Assembly: GCF_900114475.1 (NCBI RefSeq) | Contig: NZ_FOTE01000008.1 | Coordinates: forward strand, 124,001 to 188,000 | Length of the DNA: 64,000 bases | Direction of reading: 5' to 3' | Origin: Paenibacillus sp. 1_12 | Lineage (GTDB): Bacteria; Bacillota; Bacilli; Paenibacillales; NBRC-103111 | Part shown: piece after piece, positions 16,132-25,227 of the stretch | Position numbering within the stretch: the first letter of the stretch is position 1 | How the letters are laid out: every line of letters begins with the position of its first letter | The notes under the pieces: model-generated | What the model was told of the DNA's origin: nothing | What the model saw: the letters and a program-made list of their open reading frames with translations, nothing else | Database searches by the model: none | Program-made: the position numbers and the translations under genes

Positions 16132-17838
16132 ATGAACAGAAAGCTATGGATGGGTATGACCTTGGGAGTCGTAGCGTTAGGGGCCACAATCGCTGGCTGC
16201 AGCAGCGATAATAAAGAAGGGGCGCCAGCCAACAAGGCGACAGATAACGCAGCAGCCAATAAGCCAGCAGCGACAACACCAGCGCCAGCAGCACCAGCCA
16301 AACGCGGAGATATTACAGTAACGATGTATGACCGTGGAGCCGTACCGGCTTCTGAGGGAAATTACGAGGAAAACCGTTGGACCAAATGGATCAACCAAAA
16401 CGGACCTGCGAATGTGAAGTTCGTTCCTGTCCTGCGAAGCGATTCAACGAAAAAATTGAACGTGCTGTTTGCATCCGGTTCTGCTCCGGATATTATTAAC
16501 GAATATAACACTCCGTTTCGTGGCAGTTTGTATGATCAAAAGCAGCTGATGCCTATTGATAATATTTTACCGTCTATGCCTGAATACCAGAAGCTGTTGA
16601 CCCAATATCCGCAGCTGAAAAAAGCGGGCACCAAACCGGATGGCAAGATTTACGAGATTGGCAAGGTGAAAGAAGCTACTCCTGCGCATCTTTTATTAAT
16701 TCGTACCGATTGGCTGAAAAAACTGAATCTGGCGATGCCCACCACAACAGATGAATTATTGACCGTAGCTAAGGCATTTGCCGATCAAGATCCAGATGGA
16801 AATGGTAAAAAAGATACTTATGGAATGAACATGAGTACGTATTCAGAGCAAGCGATTAATGAAATATTCGGCGAAAGCTCCTCCAGCACGTTGTTGGCTT
16901 GGGATCTCAAGGATGGGAAGGTTGTCCGTGCTTGGGATAAAGAGCTGGCTTCCCTTGCATTCAAGAAGCGTCTATACGATGAAGGTTTAATTGATAAAGA
17001 TTTCATCAATGATAAAGACGGTGCAAAGGCTAAGCAGGACTTTTTGAATGGCAAGATTGGTATTTACGTCAAGTTTACCGGTGGTTGGTATGACTTTGTT
17101 ATGAACGATTTTGCGACACTCAAGAAAAATGTACCAGGAGCTGATGTAGCTCCACTTGCATATCCAAAATCACCAATGGGGACATTTACGGGAGCTATCG
17201 ATAATCCGATTCAGATGACGACCGTAATTAACGCGAATGCCAAAAATCCGGAAGCAGTTGGACAATATCTGAATTTTATGATGAAACCGGAAAACGCTTT
17301 AAAAATTATTAACGGAGACGAAGGCACTCACTGGAAAAAGGCTGCAAATGGTTGTCCGCAGGCTATTGACCCAGCCAAGTCCAAAAATGAGGTCGGTTAC
17401 GCAGGTGACTATACGATGTTCTTCTCCTCAGGTGTGGATAAATGTACGTTTGTCTTGAACGGATTTAATCCAGAGGTACCGGAGCAAAAAGCAGGTATGG
17501 ACATGTACAGGGAAATTCAGAAAGTATATTTCGACCCTAAGAGAGAATATCCAGGCATTACCTTAGGCGACCATATGCCTGTATATTCGGCCGACCTGAA
17601 TTTAATTAATACGACCATTCTTAAAGAAAAAGGCGATATCTTCGTTAAAGCCATTATTAGTGGCAGCAAGTACAGCCCGGAACAGGCGATTAAGGATTCA
17701 CAAGCAGCTTGGGATAAAGCCGATGGCAAAAAGCTTGAGGAATTTATGAACAAGTGGTATTCCGAAAATAAAGATAAAGCGTTCATGGCTAAAGACGTGA
17801 ATGAAATCATCAAACAACAAATGGAGCAAGTGAAGTAA
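16132..17838 (+). CDS. Solute-binding lipoprotein, LplA/YtcQ type
   Basis: 568 aa from the ATG at 16132 (AGGAGGAG 7 nt upstream). Lipobox IAGC with Cys about residue 22, then an Ala/Pro/Lys-rich tether to about 60 and a large solute-binding domain (DITVTMYDRGAVP, KLNVLFASGSAPDIINEYNT). The roughly 560-residue length is typical of the oligosaccharide receptors that partner LplB permeases. Ca2+-like loop DQDPDGNGKKD (about 220-230). Substrate unknown; the downstream isomerase and toroid-like protein suggest a complex glycan or uronide. Confidence 0.9.
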   Translation: MNRKLWMGMTLGVVALGATIAGCSSDNKEGAPANKATDNAAANKPAATTPAPAAPAKRGDITVTMYDRGAVPASEGNYEENRWTKWINQNGPANVKFVPVLRSDSTKKLNVLFASGSAPDIINEYNTPFRGSLYDQKQLMPIDNILPSMPEYQKLLTQYPQLKKAGTKPDGKIYEIGKVKEATPAHLLLIRTDWLKKLNLAMPTTTDELLTVAKAFADQDPDGNGKKDTYGMNMSTYSEQAINEIFGESSSSTLLAWDLKDGKVVRAWDKELASLAFKKRLYDEGLIDKDFINDKDGAKAKQDFLNGKIGIYVKFTGGWYDFVMNDFATLKKNVPGADVAPLAYPKSPMGTFTGAIDNPIQMTTVINANAKNPEAVGQYLNFMMKPENALKIINGDEGTHWKKAANGCPQAIDPAKSKNEVGYAGDYTMFFSSGVDKCTFVLNGFNPEVPEQKAGMDMYREIQKVYFDPKREYPGITLGDHMPVYSADLNLINTTILKEKGDIFVKAIISGSKYSPEQAIKDSQAAWDKADGKKLEEFMNKWYSENKDKAFMAKDVNEIIKQQMEQVK

Positions 17839-17861
17839 TTTAAATAGTTGGCATCGTTAAG

Positions 17862-17929
17862 GGAGGAGCTAGGCATGAAATAGCAGACTGGCTGCATAGG
17901 CAGTGGTCGCTTGAATGCTCAGCTCCTCC
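17862..17929 (+). other. Inverted repeat in the binding protein-isomerase gap
   Basis: GGAGGAGCT (17862-17870) is complementary to AGCTCCTCC (17921-17929). The left arm resembles a ribosome site (GGGAGGAG followed by ATGAAATAG, a two-codon frame), so folding would hide it. No T-run follows, so it is likelier an mRNA structure than a terminator. Confidence 0.55.
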
Positions 17930-17986
17930 TATCGAATTGTGTGAACGGAATCGCCTTTCCGATTAAAAAATAATGGAGGCCATCAA

Positions 17987-18943
17987 ATGTTGAATAAAGG
18001 GGAATATTCCTTTTCTACGTGTTGGAATATCAAGAGGCATACGGTAGGCAGAGAATTGATTGAGGAGATCAAAGAGCTTGGCTTTCAAAATGTGGAGCTT
18101 AATTATAACGTAACCGAAGAACTGCTGAAAACGATAGAGCCGATGATCGAAAAAGCGGAAATTGGCATTTCCAGTGTCCATAATGTGTTTCCTTTTATCA
18201 ATGACAAAGATTACGATACGGATTCGGTGCTGCTCGGGTACGATGATGAAGTCAAGCGAAAGCGCTCAGTTGAGCTGCTGATTCGTTCTATGGAATATGC
18301 GGTTCGTTATGGAGCGAAAGCCGTCGTGGTGCATCCGGGAGAAGTGCCTTTTGCCTATAACATAGACTCGGAATTGAAAAAGCTGTACAGGGATTATGGT
18401 AAGGATTCACCAGAGTATCAGAAGCTGTGGGGTGAAATGTGCGAAAGACGTGAACGCTTGAGTCCGATCTATACGCAGCGGATTCAAGACAGCCTAGAGG
18501 AAGTGAGCGACCATGCTGCCATGCGAGGATGGAATGTAGCGATAGGCATCGAAACACGTGCCCGCTGTTATCAAATGCCGACGCTGCTGGAAGCCATAAC
18601 GATATGTGATCATCTCAAGGGAAGTCCGGTTTCCATATGGTACGATATTGGGCACGCGATGATGATGGATCGGATGGGTCTATACGATAATCTTAAGGAT
18701 TTGCAAGAGGTTAAGCGCTATATCTATGGTGTCCATATTCATGAAACGATTGAGCTGTCTGACCATTACTGTCCATATGTACACAGCAAGGACATGCATT
18801 TCTTTGACCACTTCCTTGAAGTGATCGATTTGGCCAAAGCGAAAGTATATGAATTAAAAGCGGTATGTCAGCCTGATGAAATTCATGAAAGCCATAATCT
18901 CATTACTCAAAAAATTGCAGCTCTTACCGAAAGGGCTAATTAA
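17987..18943 (+). CDS. Sugar phosphate isomerase/epimerase-like TIM-barrel protein
   Basis: 318 aa, ATG with TGGAGG upstream. AP_endonuc_2 (xylose isomerase-like) fold: YSFSTCWNIKRHT, ISSVHNVFPF, AVVVHPGEV, IGIETRARCYQMP with a likely metal-binding Glu (about 187), WYDIGHAMMMD and IYGVHIHET supply the His/Asp/Glu metal ligands expected at strand ends. Such proteins isomerise or epimerise sugars or inositols. It lies between the ABC genes and an unknown enzyme, so probably acts on the imported sugar. Confidence 0.8.
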   Translation: MLNKGEYSFSTCWNIKRHTVGRELIEEIKELGFQNVELNYNVTEELLKTIEPMIEKAEIGISSVHNVFPFINDKDYDTDSVLLGYDDEVKRKRSVELLIRSMEYAVRYGAKAVVVHPGEVPFAYNIDSELKKLYRDYGKDSPEYQKLWGEMCERRERLSPIYTQRIQDSLEEVSDHAAMRGWNVAIGIETRARCYQMPTLLEAITICDHLKGSPVSIWYDIGHAMMMDRMGLYDNLKDLQEVKRYIYGVHIHETIELSDHYCPYVHSKDMHFFDHFLEVIDLAKAKVYELKAVCQPDEIHESHNLITQKIAALTERAN

Positions 18944-18944
18944 T

Positions 18945-20684
18945 ATGGATTCTATCGTGACTAAACTGGTTCAATTGAATGATGATTGGACGGAGACTTC
19001 AATACATAGGCAGGTTACTGATCCTAACTCCAAATATTATGGTGGGATCATGGATCTACTTAGCGGAATTCCGAAGGCTAACCATCTCGGTACCCCTGCT
19101 GTGGTGGCAGCGTGGACGGCAGCGCTTGTAAATCCAGACTCTCGGTATTTCCGCGATACGGAGCTGCTCCGCGCCCTTAGCCGAGCTGCTGTATTTATGC
19201 TGAATCGTCAGCACGCCGACGGCACCATCAGTCTTGGTTCAACGAATTTTAATTCTCCGCCGGATACAGCGTTTGTCGTGGGGGGCGTCGCCCAGATTTA
19301 CCGTCTCCTGCAAAAGCAGGAGTGGCCTGAGGTAATGTCATCGTTAGCCTCAATAAAGCTGTTTCTGGAGCGTACGATTCCTGCACTGCTCAGCGGCGGC
19401 TGTCATACTCCTAATCATCGCTGGGTAATGACAGCGGCACTTGCCCAACTGTACGAAATATTCGAGCTGCCGGAGTTGATCGCCCGTGCTGAGGAATGGT
19501 TAGCCGAAGGTATGGATATTACGGAGGACGGGGAATGGACCGAGCGCAGCAACGGTATTTATAATGTCGTGAGCGATATTTCGCTATTTCATACCGCACG
19601 TGTATTGAACCGTCCAGACCTGCTGGAATACGTCCGGCGAAATTTGCGAATGATGGTTTATTTGATTCATCCGAATGGTGAAGTAGTTACGGAATATTCT
19701 GGCAGGCAGGACTTGGGCCAGGTATATGATATGTCCAATTACTTTTTGATCTACCGTCTGATGGCAGCCCATGACCGAGATCCGCTTTTTGCGGCTATGT
19801 CCGATTACGCAGCGTCGCTTATGACAAGATACAAAGAAGGCGTCAATAACCATCCGATGACCGGAATCCTGTTATTTCCATCCGATTTGAATGGGGTGGA
19901 CCGAGGACAGCTGCCCGTTCATTATAAAAAAATCTTCAATGCAGCTCATCCCATTCGTGAACATCTGAATATGGCGAAAGCAGCGGGAAACTTGGTACAA
20001 CTCGAACACAGCAGCCTGCATACGGCATTTGGAGCTTCGGTGATTCGGATTCGAGAGCTTGATGATAGTATCACGATGATGGCCAATGCTCCAGCCTTCT
20101 TTTCGCTTCGTCATGGAAAAGCCCGATTGCTGGGAGTCAAGCTGGCCACCGCCTTCTCTCCCGGGATAGTCAAATTTGACGAATTAAGTGTGAATACAGA
20201 CGTGTACACATTAAGCCAAACCTTGGAAAAAGGCTACTATGGGCCGATCCCGCAATCCCTTTTATCTGATCTTCCCAATCGCAAGCAGCTTAGCCCATGG
20301 TATTTACTGCCACATCAACACCGACCGGTCACGCATTTGCAGCAGCAGTTACTAACTGTAAATATCACACAAGGAGCTGCGGAATGGAAATTGCATGTTC
20401 GTTCGGATGAGCGGGAGGATGTGATGATGCAGCTTACCTTTATTCTGGGTGCGGAAGGCAGCATTCAAGGAAATGATATCGAGAATAGCGGCAAAGGGAG
20501 ATATGTGCTGAAAAGCGGATCATTTACTTACATGACTGAAGAAAGTGCAATCGAAATTTCATCAGGCGCTTATGAGCACTGGCTGCCGGATATACGCAAT
20601 GACGACCACCCTGCAGGCTGCCAATACGTGCATGTCAATGTGGTGACGCCAATGGACCGTATTTTCACCATTCGGCTGTTATAA
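18945..20684 (+). CDS. Unrecognised protein, alpha-toroid-like N-terminus plus beta-rich C-terminus
   Basis: 579 aa from the ATG at 18945, one base after the preceding stop, so translation is probably coupled; a longer frame inside the isomerase gene is rejected. No signal peptide. Residues about 40-330 are a series of amphipathic helices with repeated aromatic/His motifs (GGCHTPNHRWVMTAALAQLYE, DMSNYFLIYRLMAAHD), as in alpha/alpha-toroid glycosidases and heparinase-like lyases; about 370-579 look beta-rich. I cannot assign a family. Context suggests a cytosolic enzyme that cleaves an imported oligosaccharide. Confidence 0.8.
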   Translation: MDSIVTKLVQLNDDWTETSIHRQVTDPNSKYYGGIMDLLSGIPKANHLGTPAVVAAWTAALVNPDSRYFRDTELLRALSRAAVFMLNRQHADGTISLGSTNFNSPPDTAFVVGGVAQIYRLLQKQEWPEVMSSLASIKLFLERTIPALLSGGCHTPNHRWVMTAALAQLYEIFELPELIARAEEWLAEGMDITEDGEWTERSNGIYNVVSDISLFHTARVLNRPDLLEYVRRNLRMMVYLIHPNGEVVTEYSGRQDLGQVYDMSNYFLIYRLMAAHDRDPLFAAMSDYAASLMTRYKEGVNNHPMTGILLFPSDLNGVDRGQLPVHYKKIFNAAHPIREHLNMAKAAGNLVQLEHSSLHTAFGASVIRIRELDDSITMMANAPAFFSLRHGKARLLGVKLATAFSPGIVKFDELSVNTDVYTLSQTLEKGYYGPIPQSLLSDLPNRKQLSPWYLLPHQHRPVTHLQQQLLTVNITQGAAEWKLHVRSDEREDVMMQLTFILGAEGSIQGNDIENSGKGRYVLKSGSFTYMTEESAIEISSGAYEHWLPDIRNDDHPAGCQYVHVNVVTPMDRIFTIRLL

Positions 20685-20739
20685 GAGGATAATCAATAAG
20701 CCCCTTTTTGATCACGAAGTTCACAACTTAAGGAGATCT

Positions 20740-20832
20740 ATGATGGAGAAGTCTATTCGCGGAAACCAGATTGGTTTTGCGGCAGAAAGATCCCGTCTTG
20801 AAGGCAAAATCATCGACATGATTCCTCACTAG
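20740..20832 (+). CDS. 30-aa small ORF with strong ribosome site
   Basis: ATG at 20740 (second ATG at 20743) follows TTAAGGAG at optimal spacing; the peptide includes IRGNQIGFAAERSRLEGKI and ends IIDMIPH. A terminator follows 55 bp later. No family recognised. It may be a genuine small protein or the 5' remnant of a deleted gene. The rest of 20685-21050 shows no other frame. Confidence 0.4.
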   Translation: MMEKSIRGNQIGFAAERSRLEGKIIDMIPH

Positions 20833-20886
20833 CTTTAGCGGTTTGCTGAAGATGGTTAATTGAAAACATACTTGAATGGACGTATG

Positions 20887-20918
20887 GACGGCTGCCTTTA
20901 TGGGACCGTCTTTTTTTT
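20887..20918 (+). terminator. Terminator at the end of the carbohydrate locus
   Basis: GACGG-ctgcctttatggga-CCGTC followed by eight T. The loop/stem sequence resembles the two hairpins flanking the cyclase gene. Confidence 0.85.
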
Positions 20919-21050
20919 CTTCATGCTGCTGAATAAGCAGACCTATCAGAGAGTAACATAATTAATCCCGTTATTGTTCTAAATTGTATTGTATGGTAGT
21001 CTCGGTTAAGCAATAACTAAATTTATATCATGATAAAGAAGGTAGCTGGG

Positions 21051-22406
21051 ATGAGCTTATTCGTACGTGAACGATTTTTTTACAAAAGATTTTTGCTGCT
21101 GACGTTGATGATTGGACTGCAAAACATGATCACCCTTGGTGTTAATCTATCGGATAACCTGATGCTTGGGGGTTACAGTGAATCGTCATTGTCGGGTGTG
21201 TCCCTTGCCAACCAGATTCAGTTTATACTGCAAATGCTGGTTATGGGTGCGGGCGAAGGCATGGTTATTATGGCGTCACGCTACTGGGGTGCCAAAGATA
21301 CGGGTTCAATAAAAAAGGTAATCAGTATCGGAATGCGCCTCGCGATTCTTTTAAGTGTGATTATGTTGGCAATCGTCTTTTTCTTTCCAGAGGGCTGCTT
21401 GTCTCTATTTACGAATGATCAGAGTGTCATTTCTGAAGGTATGGCTTATTTGAAAATCATTTGCTTTTCCTACGTGTTTTTTGCAATAACGAACGTTCTT
21501 CTTGCCTCCCTGAGGAGTGTGGAGACGGTCAAGGTCGGGTTGGTGGTATCCTTATCTACATTAGTAATTAATGTATGTTTGAATTATGTACTGATCTACG
21601 GGCATTTTGGATTTCCAAGTCTCGGAGTAAGCGGTTCTGCGATAGCCACGTTAATTGCGCGAATCATTGAATGTATCATTGTCTGCGTGTATATCAAGCG
21701 ATTTGATACCAAAATTTTACTGAAGCTCAAGGACTTCTTTTATATCGACCCGTTTTTGTTCAAGCAATATATAAAAATCGGCTCGCCTATTGTACTTTCG
21801 AACGCGTTATGGGCGACAGCCATGGCTGTGCAAACCGCTATTTTGGGGCATATGGGAGGACCGGCTATAGCAGCCAACAGTATCGCCACGACCATTTTCC
21901 AGCTGGTATCGGTGTTGTTATTTGCTTCGGCCAGTGCTTCAGCCATACTGATCGGCACAACAATCGGCCAGGGTCAGCTCGATAAAGTCAAAGCCTACAG
22001 CAAAACCTTGCAAATCCTGTATGTTTTTATCGGTATAGGTACGGGCTTTCTCCTGTTTGTAACGAAGGACTATGTGATTAATTTATATGCAATTTCCTAT
22101 GACGCCAAAGCCCTTGCCCTGCAATTTATGACGGTTTTGTCGATTACCGTGATTGGAACGGCCTATCAGATGCCAGTCTTAACGGGTATTGTAAGAAGCG
22201 GCGGGGATACCCGATTCGTGCTGTATAATGACTTTATTTTCATGTGGCTGGTTGTGCTGCCGGCTTCGGCACTCTGTGCTTTTGTATTTGACTTGTCTCC
22301 AGTGGTTACATTCATGTTCCTGAAGTGTGATCAGATTCTGAAATGCTTTGTTGCCATTGTCAAGGTTAACCGCTATAAATGGATTCGCGTTTTTGACCGT
22401 AAATGA
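21051..22406 (+). CDS. MATE family efflux transporter
   Basis: 451 aa from the ATG at 21051 (AAGAAGG 8 nt upstream); an ATG at 21030 is a weaker alternative. Twelve predicted helices in two homologous halves, with NLSDNLMLGGYSESSLSGVS near the N-terminus and SPIVLSNALWATAMAVQTAI opening the second half, as in NorM/DinF-like exporters. MATE proteins expel organic cations or small peptides in exchange for Na+ or H+. The next gene encodes a nicotianamine-synthase-like enzyme, so export of its product is possible. The gap 22407-22672 holds a 15-codon frame and a CTTATGCCC/GGGCATAAA hairpin (22510-22533) without T-run. Confidence 0.88.
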   Translation: MSLFVRERFFYKRFLLLTLMIGLQNMITLGVNLSDNLMLGGYSESSLSGVSLANQIQFILQMLVMGAGEGMVIMASRYWGAKDTGSIKKVISIGMRLAILLSVIMLAIVFFFPEGCLSLFTNDQSVISEGMAYLKIICFSYVFFAITNVLLASLRSVETVKVGLVVSLSTLVINVCLNYVLIYGHFGFPSLGVSGSAIATLIARIIECIIVCVYIKRFDTKILLKLKDFFYIDPFLFKQYIKIGSPIVLSNALWATAMAVQTAILGHMGGPAIAANSIATTIFQLVSVLLFASASASAILIGTTIGQGQLDKVKAYSKTLQILYVFIGIGTGFLLFVTKDYVINLYAISYDAKALALQFMTVLSITVIGTAYQMPVLTGIVRSGGDTRFVLYNDFIFMWLVVLPASALCAFVFDLSPVVTFMFLKCDQILKCFVAIVKVNRYKWIRVFDRK

Positions 22407-22672
22407 GAGCACTTGGATAAAGGAAACGAACTACAGATGAGCACGAACAAAGATACCAAACCATGGATCGCTGTAGTCAATTAATGAACCGAACAACGAG
22501 CCATTTCAGCTTATGCCCGATAAGGGCATAAAGTTATGTGCACATATTCCATATTTTTGAATTAAAGTAACAATATATGAATACATTTATCTTGTTTGAA
22601 ACATCACTCCCGTACTTTTCAGCGGGAAAGTTATATATGCATGTAAACATGTAGATATATGGAGGGTGGGCC

Positions 22673-23476
22673 ATGAGAGATAAATATGAATTTATTCTTG
22701 CTTTGAAGCTGCTGGATTATGAAATCAAGCAATTAACTTTGTTTTCGGAGGAGTGCCGTGAATGCTTTGAGCTCTTGAGAACTAAGTTGGATGGCCTATG
22801 CCAGTTCATGAGCTTGAATAAAAACATCAAGCTATGGAGTGTATGGAGTCAACACATGGAGGTACAGGAGCAATCCGTTGCGCTGAGAGAAACCTCGATC
22901 AAGGCTTTATGCAATATGGAAAAGTATTTATCACGCCGTATTGGCAATCATGAGCTTAACATAAGTGATTATATCGAAAGACTATCCCAATCAGTGAAAG
23001 CAGAGCTCGAAAGTATGCAAATTAATCATCAATCAAAGGTGCTGTTTATTGGATCGGGTGCATTTCCGGTATCGGCGTTAACCATAGCACAGGAAACAGG
23101 GGCTGAGGTGATGTGTCTGGATATCGATATGGAAGCCGTGGAACTTGGCAGAAACACGGCGGCGATGTCCGGTCTGGAATCTAGAGTGGCGTTTACCCAC
23201 AAGCGGCTGAATGAACTGGCTTTTAGCAAGGAGGCTACTCATGTCATTGTTGCTTCACTTGTCAAAAATAAGCTGGAGGTGCTGGATGAGCTGAAGCAAA
23301 CCGTGCATAGCCGTGTCAAAATTATGTTGAGGTATGGAAATGGTCTAAAATCGCTGTTTAATTATCCGCTGGATGAAGACTTAAGCGGAGAATGGAGTCA
23401 AATCAGTCTGGATTCCAAGGAGCCTATTTATGACACAATGATTCTGGAGCGAACGATGCAAATGGAAGGAGTATGA
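22673..23476 (+). CDS. Nicotianamine synthase-like (CntL-type) aminobutyrate transferase
   Basis: 267 aa, ATG after GGAGGGTGG. The Rossmann core VLFIGSGAFPVSALTIAQ (about 122-139), CLDIDMEAVELGRNTAAMSG (about 147-166), HVIVASLVKNKLEVLDEL and KIMLRYGNGLKSLFNYPLD align by eye with nicotianamine synthases and with CntL of staphylopine/bacillopaline pathways, which move aminobutyrate from S-adenosylmethionine to an amino acid. Usual partners (CntM opine dehydrogenase, CntK racemase, Cnt ABC importer) are absent here. A generic methyltransferase is the alternative but the GSGxxPxS signature argues against it. Confidence 0.75.
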   Translation: MRDKYEFILALKLLDYEIKQLTLFSEECRECFELLRTKLDGLCQFMSLNKNIKLWSVWSQHMEVQEQSVALRETSIKALCNMEKYLSRRIGNHELNISDYIERLSQSVKAELESMQINHQSKVLFIGSGAFPVSALTIAQETGAEVMCLDIDMEAVELGRNTAAMSGLESRVAFTHKRLNELAFSKEATHVIVASLVKNKLEVLDELKQTVHSRVKIMLRYGNGLKSLFNYPLDEDLSGEWSQISLDSKEPIYDTMILERTMQMEGV

Positions 23477-23716
23477 GAATACAGTAGCGGGGCCCACAGC
23501 ACTGCATACAGTGGTAAATATGTCCAAGGGCTGGTCCGGCCGATTGGGGCTGGCTATTCTTTTTTTGGAATATATTGAGAGATATGACGGGCTGGAGATC
23601 ATTCATCAAGCATAGCTGTTTCATATTCGTTATGCTGTGATACTGATGGATCCCTTGTCCACTCTGCATAATAATAGTAAATATTACGATATATCCATGA
23701 TGCCAGCTCAGCATGA

Positions 23717-23745
23717 TTTCGCAGCAGGGCGGTCTCTGTTATAAT
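23717..23745 (+). promoter_or_regulatory. Candidate thyA promoter
   Basis: A perfect TATAAT (23740-23745) lies 53 bp before thyA; the -35 position (TTTCGC) is poor. The rest of 23477-23798 has no credible gene, only a CACTG/CAGTG mini-hairpin at 23500-23513 and a T7 run near 23560 that may end the preceding transcript. Confidence 0.5.
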
Positions 23746-23798
23746 AAAGTCTATGCATCTTTCGCTGCGGCGCGAAAATCTGACTGATGAGGTGGCCA

Positions 23799-24593
23799 AT
23801 GAAAGCGTATTTGGATTTGTTACAGGATGTAATGGAGCATGGTGTACGTAAAGAGGATCGTACAGGAACAGGCACAATATCGGTATTCGGCAGACAGCTG
23901 AGGTTTGATTTGCAGCAGGGCTTTCCGTTAATAACTACGAAGAAGCTTCATATCAAATCGATTGTTCATGAGCTGCTGTGGTTTCTAAGTGGAAGCACAA
24001 ATGTTACCTATTTACGTGAAAACGGTGTGAGGATATGGAACGAATGGGCGGATGAAGAGGGTAATCTGGGTCGAGTTTATGGTGCTCAGTGGCGCACTTG
24101 GCCAGCACTTGATGGACAAGCAATCGATCAGATCACGAACCTGATCCAGCAAATTCGCACGAATCCCGATTCCCGGCGGCATCTGGTAAGCGCATGGAAT
24201 GTTGCTGAGATCGAGACAATGGCTTTGCCGCCCTGCCACTATGCATTTCAGTTTTATGTGGCTAACGGCAAGCTGTCCTGCATGTTTCAGATGAGATCGA
24301 TCGACACGTTTTTGGGGCTTCCCTTTAATTTGGCCTCATACGCGCTGCTCACTCATATGATTGCACAGCAATGTGATCTGGATGTTGGAGACCTGATCTG
24401 GACGGGCGGCGATACTCATATTTATTTGAACCATTTGGAGCAGGTCGAGCTGCAGCTGACCCGGGAGCCGTTTCCGCTGCCAACACTTCACATAAAAAGA
24501 AAACCGGATTCGATCTTCGACTATACGTTTGAGGATTTTGAATTTAAAGGTTATGAGGCACATCCGGGGATCAAGGCTATAATCGCAGTTTAA
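23799..24593 (+). CDS. thyA: Thymidylate synthase
   Basis: 264 aa, the standard ThyA length, from the ATG at 23799 (GAGGTGG upstream). Motifs: [30 protein letters not shown], dUMP-binding [10 protein letters not shown] and the catalytic cysteine in [12 protein letters not shown] (about residue 146), [19 protein letters not shown], and the C-terminal [10 protein letters not shown]. It converts dUMP to dTMP using methylene-tetrahydrofolate and yields dihydrofolate, recycled by the folA product encoded next. Confidence 0.98.
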   Translation: MKAYLDLLQDVMEHGVRKEDRTGTGTISVFGRQLRFDLQQGFPLITTKKLHIKSIVHELLWFLSGSTNVTYLRENGVRIWNEWADEEGNLGRVYGAQWRTWPALDGQAIDQITNLIQQIRTNPDSRRHLVSAWNVAEIETMALPPCHYAFQFYVANGKLSCMFQMRSIDTFLGLPFNLASYALLTHMIAQQCDLDVGDLIWTGGDTHIYLNHLEQVELQLTREPFPLPTLHIKRKPDSIFDYTFEDFEFKGYEAHPGIKAIIAV

Positions 24594-24615
24594 GCGAACA
24601 ATAATAACACATATC

Positions 24616-24657
24616 GGGACTGCCCTTAAGGTCACTAATGAACGAAGGGCAGTTCCC
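24616..24657 (+). terminator. Hairpin between thyA and folA
   Basis: GGGACTGCCCTT (24616-24627) pairs with AAGGGCAGTTCCC (24645-24657); only a short T-rich tract follows, so it may be a partial terminator that tunes folA relative to thyA. Confidence 0.7.
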
Positions 24658-24698
24658 TTCATTTAACAACAACAATAGAACAAGGTGGTGGGATCTTA

Positions 24699-25223
24699 AT
24701 GACCATATCCTATATTTTTGCTATGGATGAAGCAAGAGGCTTTGGCAAGGATAACCGGATGCCGTGGTATTTACCGGCGGATTTTGCTTATTTCAGAAGA
24801 ATGACACTGGAGCATACGATCCTGATGGGCCGCAAAACGTTTGAATCAATCGGTAATAAGCCTTTGCCGAAGCGGCACAACGTTATTTTGACCAGGGATG
24901 AGAATTTTAACGCGGAGGGCTGTGACGTGGTCCATTCGGTCGAAGAGACATTGGAGCGCTTTGGACGCGGCGGCAGCTGGGAAGGCAAAGAGCTGTTTAT
25001 CATCGGAGGCGTCGAGGTATTTAAGCTGTTCATGCCGCATGTGGACCGCATGTATATCACAGAGATTGCTCACCGATTTGAAGTTGATACCTACTTTCCG
25101 GAAGTCAATGAAGCCGAGTGGCGGGAAGTCGCCAGAGAAACCGGAGTCATAGATGAAAAAAATGTGTACGAGCACGACTATGTCGTCTATGAGCGTATCC
25201 AACCGGCGGGCGAACGGAGCTGA
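24699..25223 (+). CDS. folA: Dihydrofolate reductase
   Basis: 174 aa. ISYIFAMDEARGFGKDNRMPWYLPADFAYFRR holds the nucleotide and folate site with Trp and the catalytic acid Asp (about residue 28); MGRKTFESIG and FIIGGVEVF bind NADPH. It regenerates tetrahydrofolate after thymidylate synthesis. ATG follows AAGGTGGTGGG. Translation of the next gene begins 5 bp after its stop. Confidence 0.97.
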   Translation: MTISYIFAMDEARGFGKDNRMPWYLPADFAYFRRMTLEHTILMGRKTFESIGNKPLPKRHNVILTRDENFNAEGCDVVHSVEETLERFGRGGSWEGKELFIIGGVEVFKLFMPHVDRMYITEIAHRFEVDTYFPEVNEAEWREVARETGVIDEKNVYEHDYVVYERIQPAGERS

Positions 25224-25227
25224 TCAT

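Noticed and set aside
22510-22533. CTTATGCCC/GGGCATAAA hairpin as a terminator after the MATE gene
   Set aside because: No T-run follows on either strand; noted only as a structure.
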